Made by a program: the position numbers and the translations under genes. This document shows positions 24,818 through 33,982 of a DNA stretch of 64,000 nucleotides, one piece after another. The stretch spans positions 2,085,001 through 2,149,000 of the forward strand of contig NZ_CP072597.1 in the NCBI RefSeq assembly GCF_018847975.1, written 5' to 3'. Every line of letters begins with the position of its first letter. Position 1 is the stretch's first letter. The DNA comes from Lysobacter sp. K5869 (GTDB taxonomy: Bacteria > Pseudomonadota > Gammaproteobacteria > Xanthomonadales > Xanthomonadaceae). Below the pieces are notes generated by a model, which saw nothing but the letters and a program-made list of their open reading frames with translations, did no database searches and was not told where the DNA came from.

Positions 24818-25369
24818 ATGAGCGAGGATTTGACCGGTTTGCTGCACGACTGGCGCGCGGGCGATGCCGCCGCGCGCGACCGTTTGTTCGCCCAGGTCTA
24901 CGACACCCTGCGCGGCATGGCCGCGGCGCGGCTGCGCGCGCGCGGCGGCGCGCGCACGCTGCAGGCCACGTCCTTGGTCAACGAGGCCTTGATGCGCCTG
25001 CTCGGCGGCGAGGTGGATTGGCGCGACCGCGCGCACTTCTTCGCCCTGGCCGCGTTGAAGATGCGTTCGGTGCTGGTCGACGAAGCGCGCGCCCGCGCCG
25101 CCGACAAGCGCGGCGCCAATCCGGTGATGCTGACCCTGTCCCAAGCCGACTTGCAGGGCGGCGCCACCGAAGGCCTGGACGTGTTGGCCTTGCACGAGGC
25201 GCTGCAACGTTTGTCCGAACGCGACCCGCGCGCGGCGCGCGCGGTGGAGATGGCGTATTTCGGCGGCATGGGCCAGGGCGAGATCGCCTGCGTGCTGGAG
25301 GTTTCGGTACCCACGGTGGAGCGCGACCTGCGCTTCGCCCGCGCCTGGCTGAGCCAGCAATTGAGTTGA
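24818..25369 (+). CDS. ECF sigma factor, TIGR02999/ECF43-like
   Basis: 183 residues. Region 2 includes LFAQVYDTLRGMAAARLR and RTLQATSLVNEALMRL; region 4 ends MGQGEIACVLEVSVPTVERDLRFARAWL. The TLQ-T-L-VNEA motif is the mark of this subgroup, whose members are paired with Ser/Thr kinases instead of anti-sigma factors. EcfK/PknS of Xanthomonas citri and EcfP/PknT of Vibrio are activated by phosphorylation of a Thr in region 2 (established). Thr47, Thr51 and Ser52 are candidate sites here (inference). The kinase gene follows 29 bases downstream. Confidence 0.9.
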   Translation: MSEDLTGLLHDWRAGDAAARDRLFAQVYDTLRGMAAARLRARGGARTLQATSLVNEALMRLLGGEVDWRDRAHFFALAALKMRSVLVDEARARAADKRGANPVMLTLSQADLQGGATEGLDVLALHEALQRLSERDPRAARAVEMAYFGGMGQGEIACVLEVSVPTVERDLRFARAWLSQQLS

Positions 25370-25398
25370 ACGGCCGCGCGCGCGGCGCGGGAGGCGGG

Positions 25399-28227
25399 AT
25401 GCACGACGAGCACTGGCGGCAACTGCGCGATCTGTTCGACGCCGTCTGCGATCTGCCGCCGCAGCGCTGGCGCGAGGCGCTGGCCGGGCTGAGCGACGAT
25501 GCGGCGCTGATCGAGGAGGCGCTGCAACTGCTGGGCGCGCAAACCGACGAACTGGGCGCCGTGGCGCGGCCGCTGCAGGCGCTGCTCGCCGGCGCCGAGG
25601 CCGACGCGCGTGCCGCCGTCGAGCCGCGCGCCAGCGACCGGCTCGGCGCGTGGTTGCTGGGCCAGCGCATCGGCAGCGGCGGCATGGGCACGGTGTTCCT
25701 CGCCGAGCGCGCCGACGGCCTGTTCCGCCAACGCGCCGCGATCAAGCTGCTGCGCGGCGACGGCTTCGAGCGCGCCCGCATCGACCGCGACGAATTCGCC
25801 CGCCGTCTGGCCGCCGAGCGGCAAGTGCTGGCCGAACTGCAGCATCCCAACATCGCCCGCCTCTACGACGGCGGCAGCACGCCCGACGGCCAGCCGTATC
25901 TGGTCATGGAGTACGTGCAAGGCGAGCCGCTGGACGAGTACTGCAAGCGCGACGCGCCCGATCTGGAGCGGCGCCTGCGCTTGTTCCAGCGCATTTGCGG
26001 CGCGGTGCAGAGCGCGCACCAGCGCTTGATCGTGCACTGCGATCTCAAGCCGGCGAATGTGTTGGTGACCGAGGACGGCGAGCCGGTGCTGCTGGATTTC
26101 GGCATCGCCCAGGCCTTGGACCGCCGTCTCGGCGAGGGCGCGGGCGGCAACGCGTTCTGCACGCCGGCGTACGCCAGTCCGGAGCTGCTCGGCGGCGCGC
26201 GGGTCAGCGTGGTCAGCGACGTGTTCGCGCTCGGCGTGTTGCTGACCGAATTGCTGGCGTGCCGCGCGCTCGGCCGCGGCGTCGGCGATCGCGAGACGCC
26301 GGTGCCGGCGCCGAGCGCGTGGGCGTCGCCGCGCTGCGCTTGGCGCGGCAAGCTGCGCGGCGATCTCGACGCGATCGCCCAGCGCGCCTGCGCGCTGGAT
26401 CCGCGCCAGCGCTATTCCTCGGTCGAGGCCTTGAGCCAGGACATCGTGCGCCACCAAGCCTGGCGCACGGTGTCGGCGCGCGCGTCGAGCTGGCGCTATC
26501 GGTTCGGGCGCTATCTGCGCCGGCATTGGCGCGAAGCCGCGGCCACCGCGAGCGTGCTGCTGTTGGCCAGCGGTTTCGTCTGGCGGGTCAGCGCCGAGCG
26601 CGCGCGCGCCGAACGCGAGGCGGCGGTGGCCGAGCAGGTCAGCGAATTCCTGGTGTCCGCCTTCGATGCCGCCGATCCGAGCATGCGCGGCGCGCGCGCG
26701 CGCCAGGACGTGAGCGCGCGGCAGGTGCTCGACGCCTCGGCCGCGCGCATCGGCCACGGCCTGGACGCCACCCCGGCGATCCGCGCGCGGCTGCGCGCCG
26801 TGCTCGGCCGCGCCTATCGCAACCTGGGCCAGCCGCAACGCGCCGAGGCGCTGCTGGAGCAGGCCGCGCGCGAGTTTCTCGATCCGGCGGTGGCGCGGCC
26901 CGACCGCGCCGCGCAGGCGTTCACCGACCTCTCGCGCTCGCTCAGCGAGCGCCAGTACGGCCCGCAGGCGGTGGCGGCCGCGCAGCGCGCGCTGGAACTG
27001 CGCCAGCGCCAGGGCGAGGCGCGCGGCTTGGCCGAGGCCTACGACGCGCTGGCGTTGGCGCGGGTGGCCGACAGCCGCTACGACCTCGCCGAAGCCGCGT
27101 TCGCGCGTTCGCAGGAGGTGCGGCGCAAACACGCGATGCGCCAGTCGCTGCAGGAACGCGCGGCGATGCTCGGCAACCTCGGCCAGCTGTACCGTCGCCG
27201 CGGCGAACTGCGCCGCGCCGAAAGCGCGTTCCGCGAAGCCCTGGAGCTGGTCCGCGCCGAAAGCGCGCACAGCGTCGCCGCGCAGGTGCAGCAGTTCTAT
27301 CTGGCCAAGGTGCTGTTCGGCCAGGGCCGGGTCGCCGAGACCCGGCGCGAACTGGTCGACAACCTCGATCTGGCCCGCGATCTGTACGGCGAACAGAGCG
27401 ACATGGTCGCCAACATCCACGTCGACATCGGCGACGCGGCACAGGACATGGGCGATTACCGCATCGCCGACGAGCACTACCGCGCCGCGCTGGCGATCAT
27501 GGCGCGGGTGGCCGGCGCGCGCAGCCTCGACTATGCGCGCGTGCTCAACAACTACGCGACCCTGGCCGACGAGCGCGGCGACGTCGGCGAGGCCGAGCGG
27601 CTGTGGCGCGAGGCGCTGGCGATCCGGCGCGAGCAGTTGGACCCGCACGAGCGGCGGGTGCTGCGGGTGGAGGGCTACATCGGCCGGCTGATCGCGCGCG
27701 CCGGCCGCGCCGAGGAAGCGCGCCCGCTGGTCGAGCGCGCCTTGGCGGTGTGGCGCGCGCGCTACGCCGACGACCGCGCCGGCGTGCTGACCGCGCAGCT
27801 GGGGCGGGTGGAATGGTTGCTGAGCCGCGAACGGCTCGACGAAGCGGCGCGCGAACTCGATGCCGTCGATCTCGGCCAGGGCGAATACAACGCGTTCTTG
27901 CTGGCGAAGATTCCGGCCTTGCGCGCGGAACTCGCGCAGCGCCGCGGCGACCGCGCTGGCGCGGTCCGCGGCTGGGCGCAGGTGGTGGCCGAGAGCGCGC
28001 GGCGCAACGGCGACGGGCAGGTCCTCACCGCCAAGGCGCGGGTGCCGTACGCCGAGGCGCTGCGGGCGAACGGCGAGGGCGCGGCGGCGCAGGCGCAGCT
28101 CGAGCGCGCGGCGCCGTTGCTGCGCCGGGAACTGCATCGCGACTCGGACCTGCTGCGGCGGATCGAGGCGATGGAGCGCGATGCGGCCGTGGCGCGCGCC
28201 GACCCCGGACCGCGGCGCCGGAGCTGA
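25399..28227 (+). CDS. Transmembrane Ser/Thr protein kinase with C-terminal TPR domain
   Basis: 942 residues. Kinase domain about 80-355: P-loop IGSGGMGTVF (91-100), AIKLL Lys116, HCDLKPAN with catalytic Asp215, DFG 233-235 and the YASPE segment. One membrane helix at about 381-396 is followed by a periplasmic region with TPR-like helical repeats (LGRAYRNLGQPQRAEALLEQA, LGNLGQLYRRRGELRRAESAF, LNNYATLADERGDVGEAERLW) to the end. The HRD Arg is Cys (HCD), so this is a non-RD kinase that may not need activation-loop phosphorylation. A GAGGCGGG ribosome site precedes the ATG. Partner of the sigma factor just upstream. Confidence 0.93.
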   Translation: MHDEHWRQLRDLFDAVCDLPPQRWREALAGLSDDAALIEEALQLLGAQTDELGAVARPLQALLAGAEADARAAVEPRASDRLGAWLLGQRIGSGGMGTVFLAERADGLFRQRAAIKLLRGDGFERARIDRDEFARRLAAERQVLAELQHPNIARLYDGGSTPDGQPYLVMEYVQGEPLDEYCKRDAPDLERRLRLFQRICGAVQSAHQRLIVHCDLKPANVLVTEDGEPVLLDFGIAQALDRRLGEGAGGNAFCTPAYASPELLGGARVSVVSDVFALGVLLTELLACRALGRGVGDRETPVPAPSAWASPRCAWRGKLRGDLDAIAQRACALDPRQRYSSVEALSQDIVRHQAWRTVSARASSWRYRFGRYLRRHWREAAATASVLLLASGFVWRVSAERARAEREAAVAEQVSEFLVSAFDAADPSMRGARARQDVSARQVLDASAARIGHGLDATPAIRARLRAVLGRAYRNLGQPQRAEALLEQAAREFLDPAVARPDRAAQAFTDLSRSLSERQYGPQAVAAAQRALELRQRQGEARGLAEAYDALALARVADSRYDLAEAAFARSQEVRRKHAMRQSLQERAAMLGNLGQLYRRRGELRRAESAFREALELVRAESAHSVAAQVQQFYLAKVLFGQGRVAETRRELVDNLDLARDLYGEQSDMVANIHVDIGDAAQDMGDYRIADEHYRAALAIMARVAGARSLDYARVLNNYATLADERGDVGEAERLWREALAIRREQLDPHERRVLRVEGYIGRLIARAGRAEEARPLVERALAVWRARYADDRAGVLTAQLGRVEWLLSRERLDEAARELDAVDLGQGEYNAFLLAKIPALRAELAQRRGDRAGAVRGWAQVVAESARRNGDGQVLTAKARVPYAEALRANGEGAAAQAQLERAAPLLRRELHRDSDLLRRIEAMERDAAVARADPGPRRRS

Positions 28228-28252
28228 CGCCGCACGCGCGCCGCGCCGACGG

Positions 28253-28282
28253 CGAAACGCCGCCCTCGCGGGCGGCGTTTCG
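28253..28282. terminator. Hairpin between convergent genes, likely bidirectional terminator
   Basis: A perfect 13-bp stem CGAAACGCCGCCC / GGGCGGCGTTTCG with a 4-base loop. The AAAC/GTTT ends give short U runs on both strands. It separates the kinase and the peptidase genes. Confidence 0.75.
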
Positions 28283-28315
28283 CGTTTCCGGCTCTTTCGG
28301 CGGCGTTCGGCGCGC

Positions 28316-30292
28316 TTACTCGATCGCCTGCACGTCGACCAGACGCAGATTCTTGGTCGCGTACTTTTCCGAGGACTGGAACAGGCCCTGCCAGCTCTTC
28401 ACCGCTTCCAGCGCATAGCCGCCGCTGCCGGCGCGGTACACGCCGACGTAGTTGCGCACGCCGGCTTCGACGAAGGTGTCCACGTCGATCAGGCGGTAGC
28501 CCGCGTCGGACAGCTGGTCCCACTTCGCGGTGAACGCGCTCCACGAGGCCGAGCGCGCCAGTTCGGTGGCGTCGGTGCCGGCGCGGTACACGCCGACGTA
28601 TTGGCGCTGGCCGTTGCCGATGTCGAAGCTCTCCATGTCGATCAGGCGCAGGCCCAGGCCTTCGGCGATCTCGCGCTGGTTGGCGAAGGCGCTGTAGCCG
28701 GTGTGGCTCCACAGTCCGGCGTGGTCGGTGCCCGGACGGAACACGCCGACGTAATGGCGCTCGCTGCCGCTGAGGTAAGTGGTCAGATCGACCAGACGCT
28801 GGCCGTCGTCGCTGAGCTGTTTCCACACCGCGGTGAACTGCTCCCAGCTGGCGCCGTTGTACAGCGCGCCGGCGCCGCTGCCGCGCTTGAACACGCCGAC
28901 GAAATGGCGGTCGCCGTTTTCGACGAAGGTGTCGATGTTCTCCAGGCGGAAGCCGTCGGCGACCAGTTCGTTGCGCTTGGCGACGAAGCCGGACCAGTTG
29001 GGCTTGTTGATGCGGATCTCGATCTCGTTGCCCGCGCGCCACACGCCGAGGTAGGTCTTTTCGTCCTTCTCGGCGGCGTCGAACGCGAACGCCTCGCTGG
29101 ACGGATAGATCAGGCTGTAGGGCTGCGGCGCGGAGTGGTTGCTCAGCGCGGTCCAGTCGCTGGCGTCCATGTTGTTGGCGCCGGCCATCGCGTTGGCTTC
29201 GGCGCGGGTCAGGCTCTGGATCTCGGCGAAGGTCATCGGCCGCGGGCGGCGGTCGGTGCCGACGCACGGGGTGCCGCTTTCCTTGCTCACGTGCACGTGC
29301 AGGTGCGGGCCGCTGGACGCGCCGGTGTAGCCGACCTTGCCCAGGTACTGGCCGCGCTTGACGGTCGCGCCGGGCGCCAGCAACTCGGCCGGGATCGAGC
29401 CGGGCTGCAAGTGCGCGTACAGGGTGATCTCGTTGCCGTTCTTGAGGTTGAGGAAGTTGCCGCCGCTGGAGTACTGGCCGGTGCTCGGCGACACCGGCGC
29501 GGGTTCGAGCTCGGCCGACACGCGCGGGTAGTTCTTCCATTCCGGCAGGTCGTTGAGCGCGCTGCAGACGATGCCGTCGGCCATCGCGTAGACCGGCAGG
29601 CCGTAGGCGCGCTGGCCCTCGGCCTTGGTCGCGTCCGTGCCCGGGCGGCGGGCGTCCCAGGCGCTGCCGTTCCAGCCGGCGACGCTGGTGTCCAGGGCGA
29701 AGGCCTGGCTGCCGCCGAGGTGGTTGCTGGAGGTCTGCCAGGTTTCGTTCGGGCGCAGATCGCTGGCGTGGCCGGCGTAGCGCAGCGGGCCGCCCTGGTT
29801 GGTGGTGGTGGCCAGCGGCAGGGTCTTGATCACCGGGTTGCGGTAGCCCTGCAGGTACACCGCGATCTTGACCGTGGCCGGGTAGGGCGCGTCGATCACG
29901 ACCGGGAACGAGTACGGCACCTTCGGCGCGTTCTCGTCCGCGTTCGGCCAATCGCAGCGGCAGTTCCAGAAGTCGATTTCGGTGCCCGGGGCGATCTCGG
30001 CCGGGGTCAGGTAGTTGGACGCGATCTGGTCCTGGATTTCGACCTTGACGACCTTGAGCGCGACGGTGTCGTTGTTGCGCAGCGACATCAGCAGCGAGAT
30101 GCGGCCTTGCTTGGCGCCGCCGACCTGGGCCGGGCCGATGGGTTCGAGCACGACGTTGCCGCCCTCGAGCGGATTGACCACGTTGATGCTCAGGGCCTGG
30201 GCGTGAGCGCCGCCGGCGGCGCCGAGGGCGAGCAACAGGGCGACCGGCAGGGCGCGCAGGGCGGCGGAGGAAGCGGAAGCATGCGGTTTCAT
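28316..30292 (-). CDS. Secreted M23 (LytM-type) metallopeptidase with C-terminal tandem repeats
   Basis: 658 residues. Signal peptide (ALRALPVALLLALGAAGGAHA). A region to about 190 has a beta-rich fold with a Cys-rich NCRCDW. The M23 core follows: NHLGGSQAFALD (His and Asp zinc ligands), GLPVYAMADGIV, EITLYAHLQPGS, VKRGQYLGKVGYTGASSGPHLHVHV with the HxH. The C-terminal half has five repeats of about 50-60 residues, each ending in a VGV(F/Y)R-x-G motif, like the bacterial tandem repeat domain found in secreted hydrolases. M23 enzymes cleave peptidoglycan cross-bridges; Lysobacter uses such enzymes for predation. The ATG is preceded by GGAAT; MISPPIQGIP upstream is disfavoured. Confidence 0.92.
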   Translation of the reverse strand: MKPHASASSAALRALPVALLLALGAAGGAHAQALSINVVNPLEGGNVVLEPIGPAQVGGAKQGRISLLMSLRNNDTVALKVVKVEIQDQIASNYLTPAEIAPGTEIDFWNCRCDWPNADENAPKVPYSFPVVIDAPYPATVKIAVYLQGYRNPVIKTLPLATTTNQGGPLRYAGHASDLRPNETWQTSSNHLGGSQAFALDTSVAGWNGSAWDARRPGTDATKAEGQRAYGLPVYAMADGIVCSALNDLPEWKNYPRVSAELEPAPVSPSTGQYSSGGNFLNLKNGNEITLYAHLQPGSIPAELLAPGATVKRGQYLGKVGYTGASSGPHLHVHVSKESGTPCVGTDRRPRPMTFAEIQSLTRAEANAMAGANNMDASDWTALSNHSAPQPYSLIYPSSEAFAFDAAEKDEKTYLGVWRAGNEIEIRINKPNWSGFVAKRNELVADGFRLENIDTFVENGDRHFVGVFKRGSGAGALYNGASWEQFTAVWKQLSDDGQRLVDLTTYLSGSERHYVGVFRPGTDHAGLWSHTGYSAFANQREIAEGLGLRLIDMESFDIGNGQRQYVGVYRAGTDATELARSASWSAFTAKWDQLSDAGYRLIDVDTFVEAGVRNYVGVYRAGSGGYALEAVKSWQGLFQSSEKYATKNLRLVDVQAIE

Positions 30293-30675
30293 GATGGGAA
30301 TTCCTTGTATGGGTGGTGAGATCACGCGGTCGCAGAGGGACGTGCCCTCAACCTGCGCGGCGGACCTGGGTCCGCCGCATCGGCTGGGCCTGCCCCGGTG
30401 GACCCGGGCGTGACCACGCCGCGCTTGATCGAAACAACCGGCGAACGGGGCGCGCTGCCATCACGCGATCGCGAATTTTTTTCCGCGACCGTTCAAGTCA
30501 TTGATTCGAAAGGCGCGCGGCGGACGAAGGCGGCGGCCGCGGGCCTGGGCCTGCCGGCGCGCGGCGGCTCGGGCGACAATCGCGGCGGATCGGCGGCCGG
30601 CCGCGCCCCGTCGCGCCCGGTCAATCCGTTACAATTGAAACCAATAGACCCGACTGCACCGAACTTGAGGCCTGG
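30293..30675. other. Divergent intergenic region
   Basis: About 380 bases between the M23 peptidase and the FAH-family gene. TACAAT at 30630-30635 is a possible -10 for the latter. A palindromic CGCGATCGCG (about 30466) is followed by a run of seven T, resembling a short terminator or an A/T-rich regulator site. No gene is supported. Confidence 0.4.
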
Positions 30676-31656
30676 ATGAAACTCGGATCCCTGAAGGAAG
30701 GCGGCCGCGACGGCACGCTGATCGTCGTCTCGCGCGACCTGACCCGCGCCGTGCGCGCCACCGGCATCGCCGACAGCCTGCAGCGCGCGCTGGAGGATTG
30801 GTCGAACGCGGCGCCGCGCCTCAACGCGCTGTCCGACGCGCTCAACGAAGGCCGCGCCGACGGCGCCTTCGACCTGGACTTCGCCGCCCTGGCCGCGCCG
30901 ATGCCGCGCGCTTACGAATTCGTCGACGGCAGCGCCTACCTGCCGCACGTCGAGCGCGTGCGCCGCGCCCGCGGCGCCGAAGTGCCGGAGAGCTTCTACG
31001 TCGATCCGCTGATGTACCAAGCCGTCAGCGCCGGCTTCTACGGCCCGCGCGATGCGGTGCGCGTGCCCGACGAGGCCTACGGCATCGACCTGGAAGCCGA
31101 AGTGGTGGTGATCACCGACGACGTGCCGATGGCGGCCACGCCCGAGCAGGCCGCCGGCCACATCCAGCTGGTCGGTCTGGTCAACGACGTCTCGCTGCGC
31201 AATCTGATTCCGAACGAACTGGCCAAGGGCTTCGGCTTCCTGCAGTCCAAGCCGCGCTCGGCGTTGAGCCCGGTGTTCGTGACCCCGGACGAACTCGGCC
31301 CGGCCTGGATCGACAGCAAGGTGCACCGCCCGCTGACCACGCACATCAACGGCGAGTGGTTCGGCGCGCCGGAAGCCGGCGTCGATATGCAGTTCAGCTT
31401 CGCTCAGCTGGTGGCCCACGCGGCCAAGACCCGGCCGCTGTCGGCCGGCACCATCGTCGGTTCCGGCACCGTCGCCAACGAGGACACCTCGCTGGGCGCG
31501 TCGTGCTTCGCCGAGAAGCGCACGGTGGAAACGCTGGAGCACGGCAAGCCGCTGACCCCGTTCATGAAGTACGGCGACGTCGTGCGCATCGAGATGTTCG
31601 ACGCGGCCGGCGCCAGCATTTTCGGCGCGATCGAGCAGCGCATCGAACGGCCGTAA
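30676..31656 (+). CDS. Fumarylacetoacetate hydrolase family protein
   Basis: 326 residues of the long FAH-like form present in Xanthomonadaceae. The metal-binding signature occurs in YGIDLEAEVVVITDDV (E-x-E) and GLVNDVSLRNLIPNELAKGFGFLQSKP with the Asp and Lys. The catalytic His lies in the N-terminal YLPHVERVRRARG. Downstream GSGTVANEDTSLGASCFAEKRTVE follows. The likely reaction is cleavage of fumarylacetoacetate to fumarate and acetoacetate, the last step of tyrosine degradation, since maiA (the preceding step) follows 251 bases downstream. A strong terminator lies between them, so they may be separately transcribed. Confidence 0.9.
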   Translation: MKLGSLKEGGRDGTLIVVSRDLTRAVRATGIADSLQRALEDWSNAAPRLNALSDALNEGRADGAFDLDFAALAAPMPRAYEFVDGSAYLPHVERVRRARGAEVPESFYVDPLMYQAVSAGFYGPRDAVRVPDEAYGIDLEAEVVVITDDVPMAATPEQAAGHIQLVGLVNDVSLRNLIPNELAKGFGFLQSKPRSALSPVFVTPDELGPAWIDSKVHRPLTTHINGEWFGAPEAGVDMQFSFAQLVAHAAKTRPLSAGTIVGSGTVANEDTSLGASCFAEKRTVETLEHGKPLTPFMKYGDVVRIEMFDAAGASIFGAIEQRIERP

Positions 31657-31680
31657 GCGCGTTTCGGCGCGAACGCACAG

Positions 31681-31717
31681 GGGAACGGGAGCGGCGCGCC
31701 GCGCCCGTTCCCTTTTT
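31681..31717 (+). terminator. Intrinsic terminator after the FAH gene
   Basis: GGGAACGGG / CCCGTTCCC with an inner GCGGC/GCCGC stem, then five T. Confidence 0.9.
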
Positions 31718-31907
31718 CGTTGCGCTGCAGCGAGTGTGCTTGGCGGCATCGTGCGCGTGACGAACGGTGCTCCGCGCCGACGCATGCCCGGCTAACTTCG
31801 GCACGCACGCGACGCAAACGTGGCATGCGTCGCAAGCCCGCGCGGCATCGACCCCGTGCGCGCGGGTTCCCCGTTAACCTGATTCCGTTTCCCAGCAAGG
31901 CCTACCG

Positions 31908-32570
31908 GTGAGCGATCAACTGCGTCTCTATTCGTACTGGCGTTCCAGCGCGTCCTACCGCGTGCGCATCGGCCTGAATCTGAAAGGCCTGGATTACGAA
32001 ATCGTCCCGGTGCATCTGGTGCGCAACGGCGGCGAACAACACGATCCGGCGTACCGTCAGCTCAACCCGCAGGGCTTGGTGCCGGTGTTGCAGCACGGCA
32101 CGCGCACGCTGACCCAGTCGATCGCGATCCTGGAATACCTCGACGAAGTCTGGCCGCGCCCGAACCTGTTGCCGGCGACCGCGCGCGACCGCCATCGCGT
32201 GCGCGCGATCGCCCAGACCATCGCCTGCGAGATCCATCCGCTCAACAATCTGCGCGTGCTGCAGTACCTGGACGGCACCTGGAACGTGCCGCAGCCCGAG
32301 CGCGACGGGTGGGTCAAGCACTGGATCGGCGAAGGCTTCGCCGCGGTGGAAGCGATGCTGTACGACCACCCGGCCACCGGCACCTTCTGCGAAGGCGACG
32401 CGCCGGGGCTGGCCGATTGCTGCCTGATCCCGCAGCTCTACAACGCGCGCCGCTTCGGCGTGCCGCTGGACGCGTTCCCGACCCTGTTGCGGATCGAGGA
32501 GGCGTGTCTGGCCTTGCCGGAGTTCGAACGGGCAAGGCCGGAGAATCAGCCGGATCGTCCGCCGGCTTGA
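31908..32570 (+). CDS. maiA: Maleylacetoacetate isomerase (GST zeta class)
   Basis: Isomerises maleylacetoacetate to fumarylacetoacetate using glutathione, in tyrosine catabolism. 220 residues. The SSASYRVRIGLNLKG glutathione/Ser-Ser-Cys-type motif (here Ser-Ser-Ala) is followed by the LNPQGLVPVL cis-Pro loop, LTQSIAILEYLDE, then CEIHPLNNLRVLQYL, a signature of MaiA. The middle Ser of the SSxS motif is kept. The start is a GTG at 31908; it lies after CAAGG with a spacing of 9 bases. Works with the upstream FAH gene. Confidence 0.93.
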   Translation: MSDQLRLYSYWRSSASYRVRIGLNLKGLDYEIVPVHLVRNGGEQHDPAYRQLNPQGLVPVLQHGTRTLTQSIAILEYLDEVWPRPNLLPATARDRHRVRAIAQTIACEIHPLNNLRVLQYLDGTWNVPQPERDGWVKHWIGEGFAAVEAMLYDHPATGTFCEGDAPGLADCCLIPQLYNARRFGVPLDAFPTLLRIEEACLALPEFERARPENQPDRPPA

Positions 32571-32717
32571 GGCGTCGTCCGCGTCCGCGGCGAACCGTCG
32601 GGCGCGGAGGGAAGCGCCGGGGCTGAAATGCTTGCGCGAATTTGCAGGCGCCGACGCTGCATCTGATGCCGCGCCTCGGGTCGATGGTTCGCCTCGGCCC
32701 CGCGCGCCGCAGCAACG

Positions 32718-32745
32718 AAAACGGCCGCCCGAAGGCGGCCGTTTT
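32718..32745. terminator. Bidirectional intrinsic terminator
   Basis: A perfect 12-bp stem AAAACGGCCGCC / GGCGGCCGTTTT with a CGAA loop, between convergent maiA and pilU. T/A runs on both sides. Confidence 0.92.
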
Positions 32746-32764
32746 TGCGATCCTCCGGCGGCGC

Positions 32765-33880
32765 TCAGTGCGTCGCCGACGCGTCGTACATGTCCGCGTA
32801 GGGATCGTGTTCGCCGGTGCCGCCCTCGGAGAGGCGGAACTTCAGCGACAGGCCCTCGCGCGAGTCGGCGGCCTTGAGCGCCTCCTCCATCTCGATCCGG
32901 CCTTCCTTGTACAGGCGGAACAGGCACTGGTCGAACGACTCCATGCCGTCTTCCAGCGACTCTTCCATCGCCTGCTTGATCTCGTGCACCTGGCCGCGGC
33001 GCATCAGGTCGCGGATGTGCGGGGTGTTGATCAGCACTTCCGCGGCCGGGATGCGGCGGCCGTCGGTGCCGACCACCAAGCGCTGCGACACCACCGCCTT
33101 GAGGTTCAGCGCCAGGTTCATCAGCACGTTCTTGTGCGCGGCCTCGGGGAAGAAGTTGAGGATGCGCTCGAGCGTCTGGTCGGCGTTGTTGGAGTGCAGC
33201 GTCGCCAGGCACAGATGGCCGGTTTCGGCGAAGGCGATGGCCGCCTCCATCGTGGTGGCGTCGAGGATTTCGCCGATCAGGATCACGTCCGGCGCTTCGC
33301 GCATCGCGTTTTTCAGCGCGTTGTGGAAGGCGTGGGTGTCCAGGCCGACCTCGCGCTGGTTGACGATCGACTTCTTGTGCTTGTGCAGGTATTCGATCGG
33401 ATCCTCGATGGTGAGGATGTGGCCGGCGGTGTTGCTGTTGCGGTGATCGATCATCGAGGCCAGCGTGGTCGACTTGCCCGAGCCGGTGGAGCCGACGATC
33501 AGCACCAGACCGCGCGGGGCCATGATGATGCTCTTGAGCACCTGCGGCAGCTGCAGCTCCTCGATGCTGGGGATCACGCTGCGGATCGCGCGGATCACCA
33601 TGCCGACTTCGCCGCGCTGCTTGAACACGTTGATGCGGAAACGGCCGGCGTCGGGCAGGGCCAGGGCCATGTTCAGTTCGAGGTCACGCTCGAACTGCGG
33701 AACTTGGCCCTCGTCCATCAGCGAATAGGCGATCTTCTTGACCATGCCCGGCGGCAAACCGGTGTTGCCGAGCGGGTACAGTCGACCCTCGACCTTGATG
33801 TAGACCGGCGCGCCGGTGGTCAAAAACATGTCCGACGCGTTCTTTTCCGTCATCAGCTTCAAGAAATAGCCGATGTCCAT
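32765..33880 (-). CDS. pilU: Type IV pilus retraction ATPase PilU
   Basis: 371 residues. An N-terminal PAS-like domain (GYFLKLMTEKNASDMFLTTG) and a RecA core follow, with Walker A GSTGSGKST (Lys136), Asp box IEDPIEYLHKHKKSIVNQREVGLDT, Walker B IGEILDATTMEAAI and His box ATLHSNNADQTLERI. The extended C-terminus distinguishes PilU from PilT. PilU assists PilT in pilus retraction. The Walker B context is GEILD where PilT has GEMRD and PilU usually GEVRS, so the Arg is replaced by Leu. pilT is not adjacent. It is monocistronic on the minus strand. Confidence 0.93.
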   Translation of the reverse strand: MDIGYFLKLMTEKNASDMFLTTGAPVYIKVEGRLYPLGNTGLPPGMVKKIAYSLMDEGQVPQFERDLELNMALALPDAGRFRINVFKQRGEVGMVIRAIRSVIPSIEELQLPQVLKSIIMAPRGLVLIVGSTGSGKSTTLASMIDHRNSNTAGHILTIEDPIEYLHKHKKSIVNQREVGLDTHAFHNALKNAMREAPDVILIGEILDATTMEAAIAFAETGHLCLATLHSNNADQTLERILNFFPEAAHKNVLMNLALNLKAVVSQRLVVGTDGRRIPAAEVLINTPHIRDLMRRGQVHEIKQAMEESLEDGMESFDQCLFRLYKEGRIEMEEALKAADSREGLSLKFRLSEGGTGEHDPYADMYDASATH

Positions 33881-33982
33881 GCATTCTTACCCCTTGTTGA
33901 CGCCGCGCACCGTTGCAAGCAGGCTGCCGGCTTGACGACAATGTTCACCGCGCGTCTTCCCTTCCGCACGGCACTCCCCAGA

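Noticed and set aside
24898..28137. 1079-codon open frame antisense to the kinase gene
   Set aside because: Low-complexity translation; the + strand has full kinase motifs and TPR repeats.
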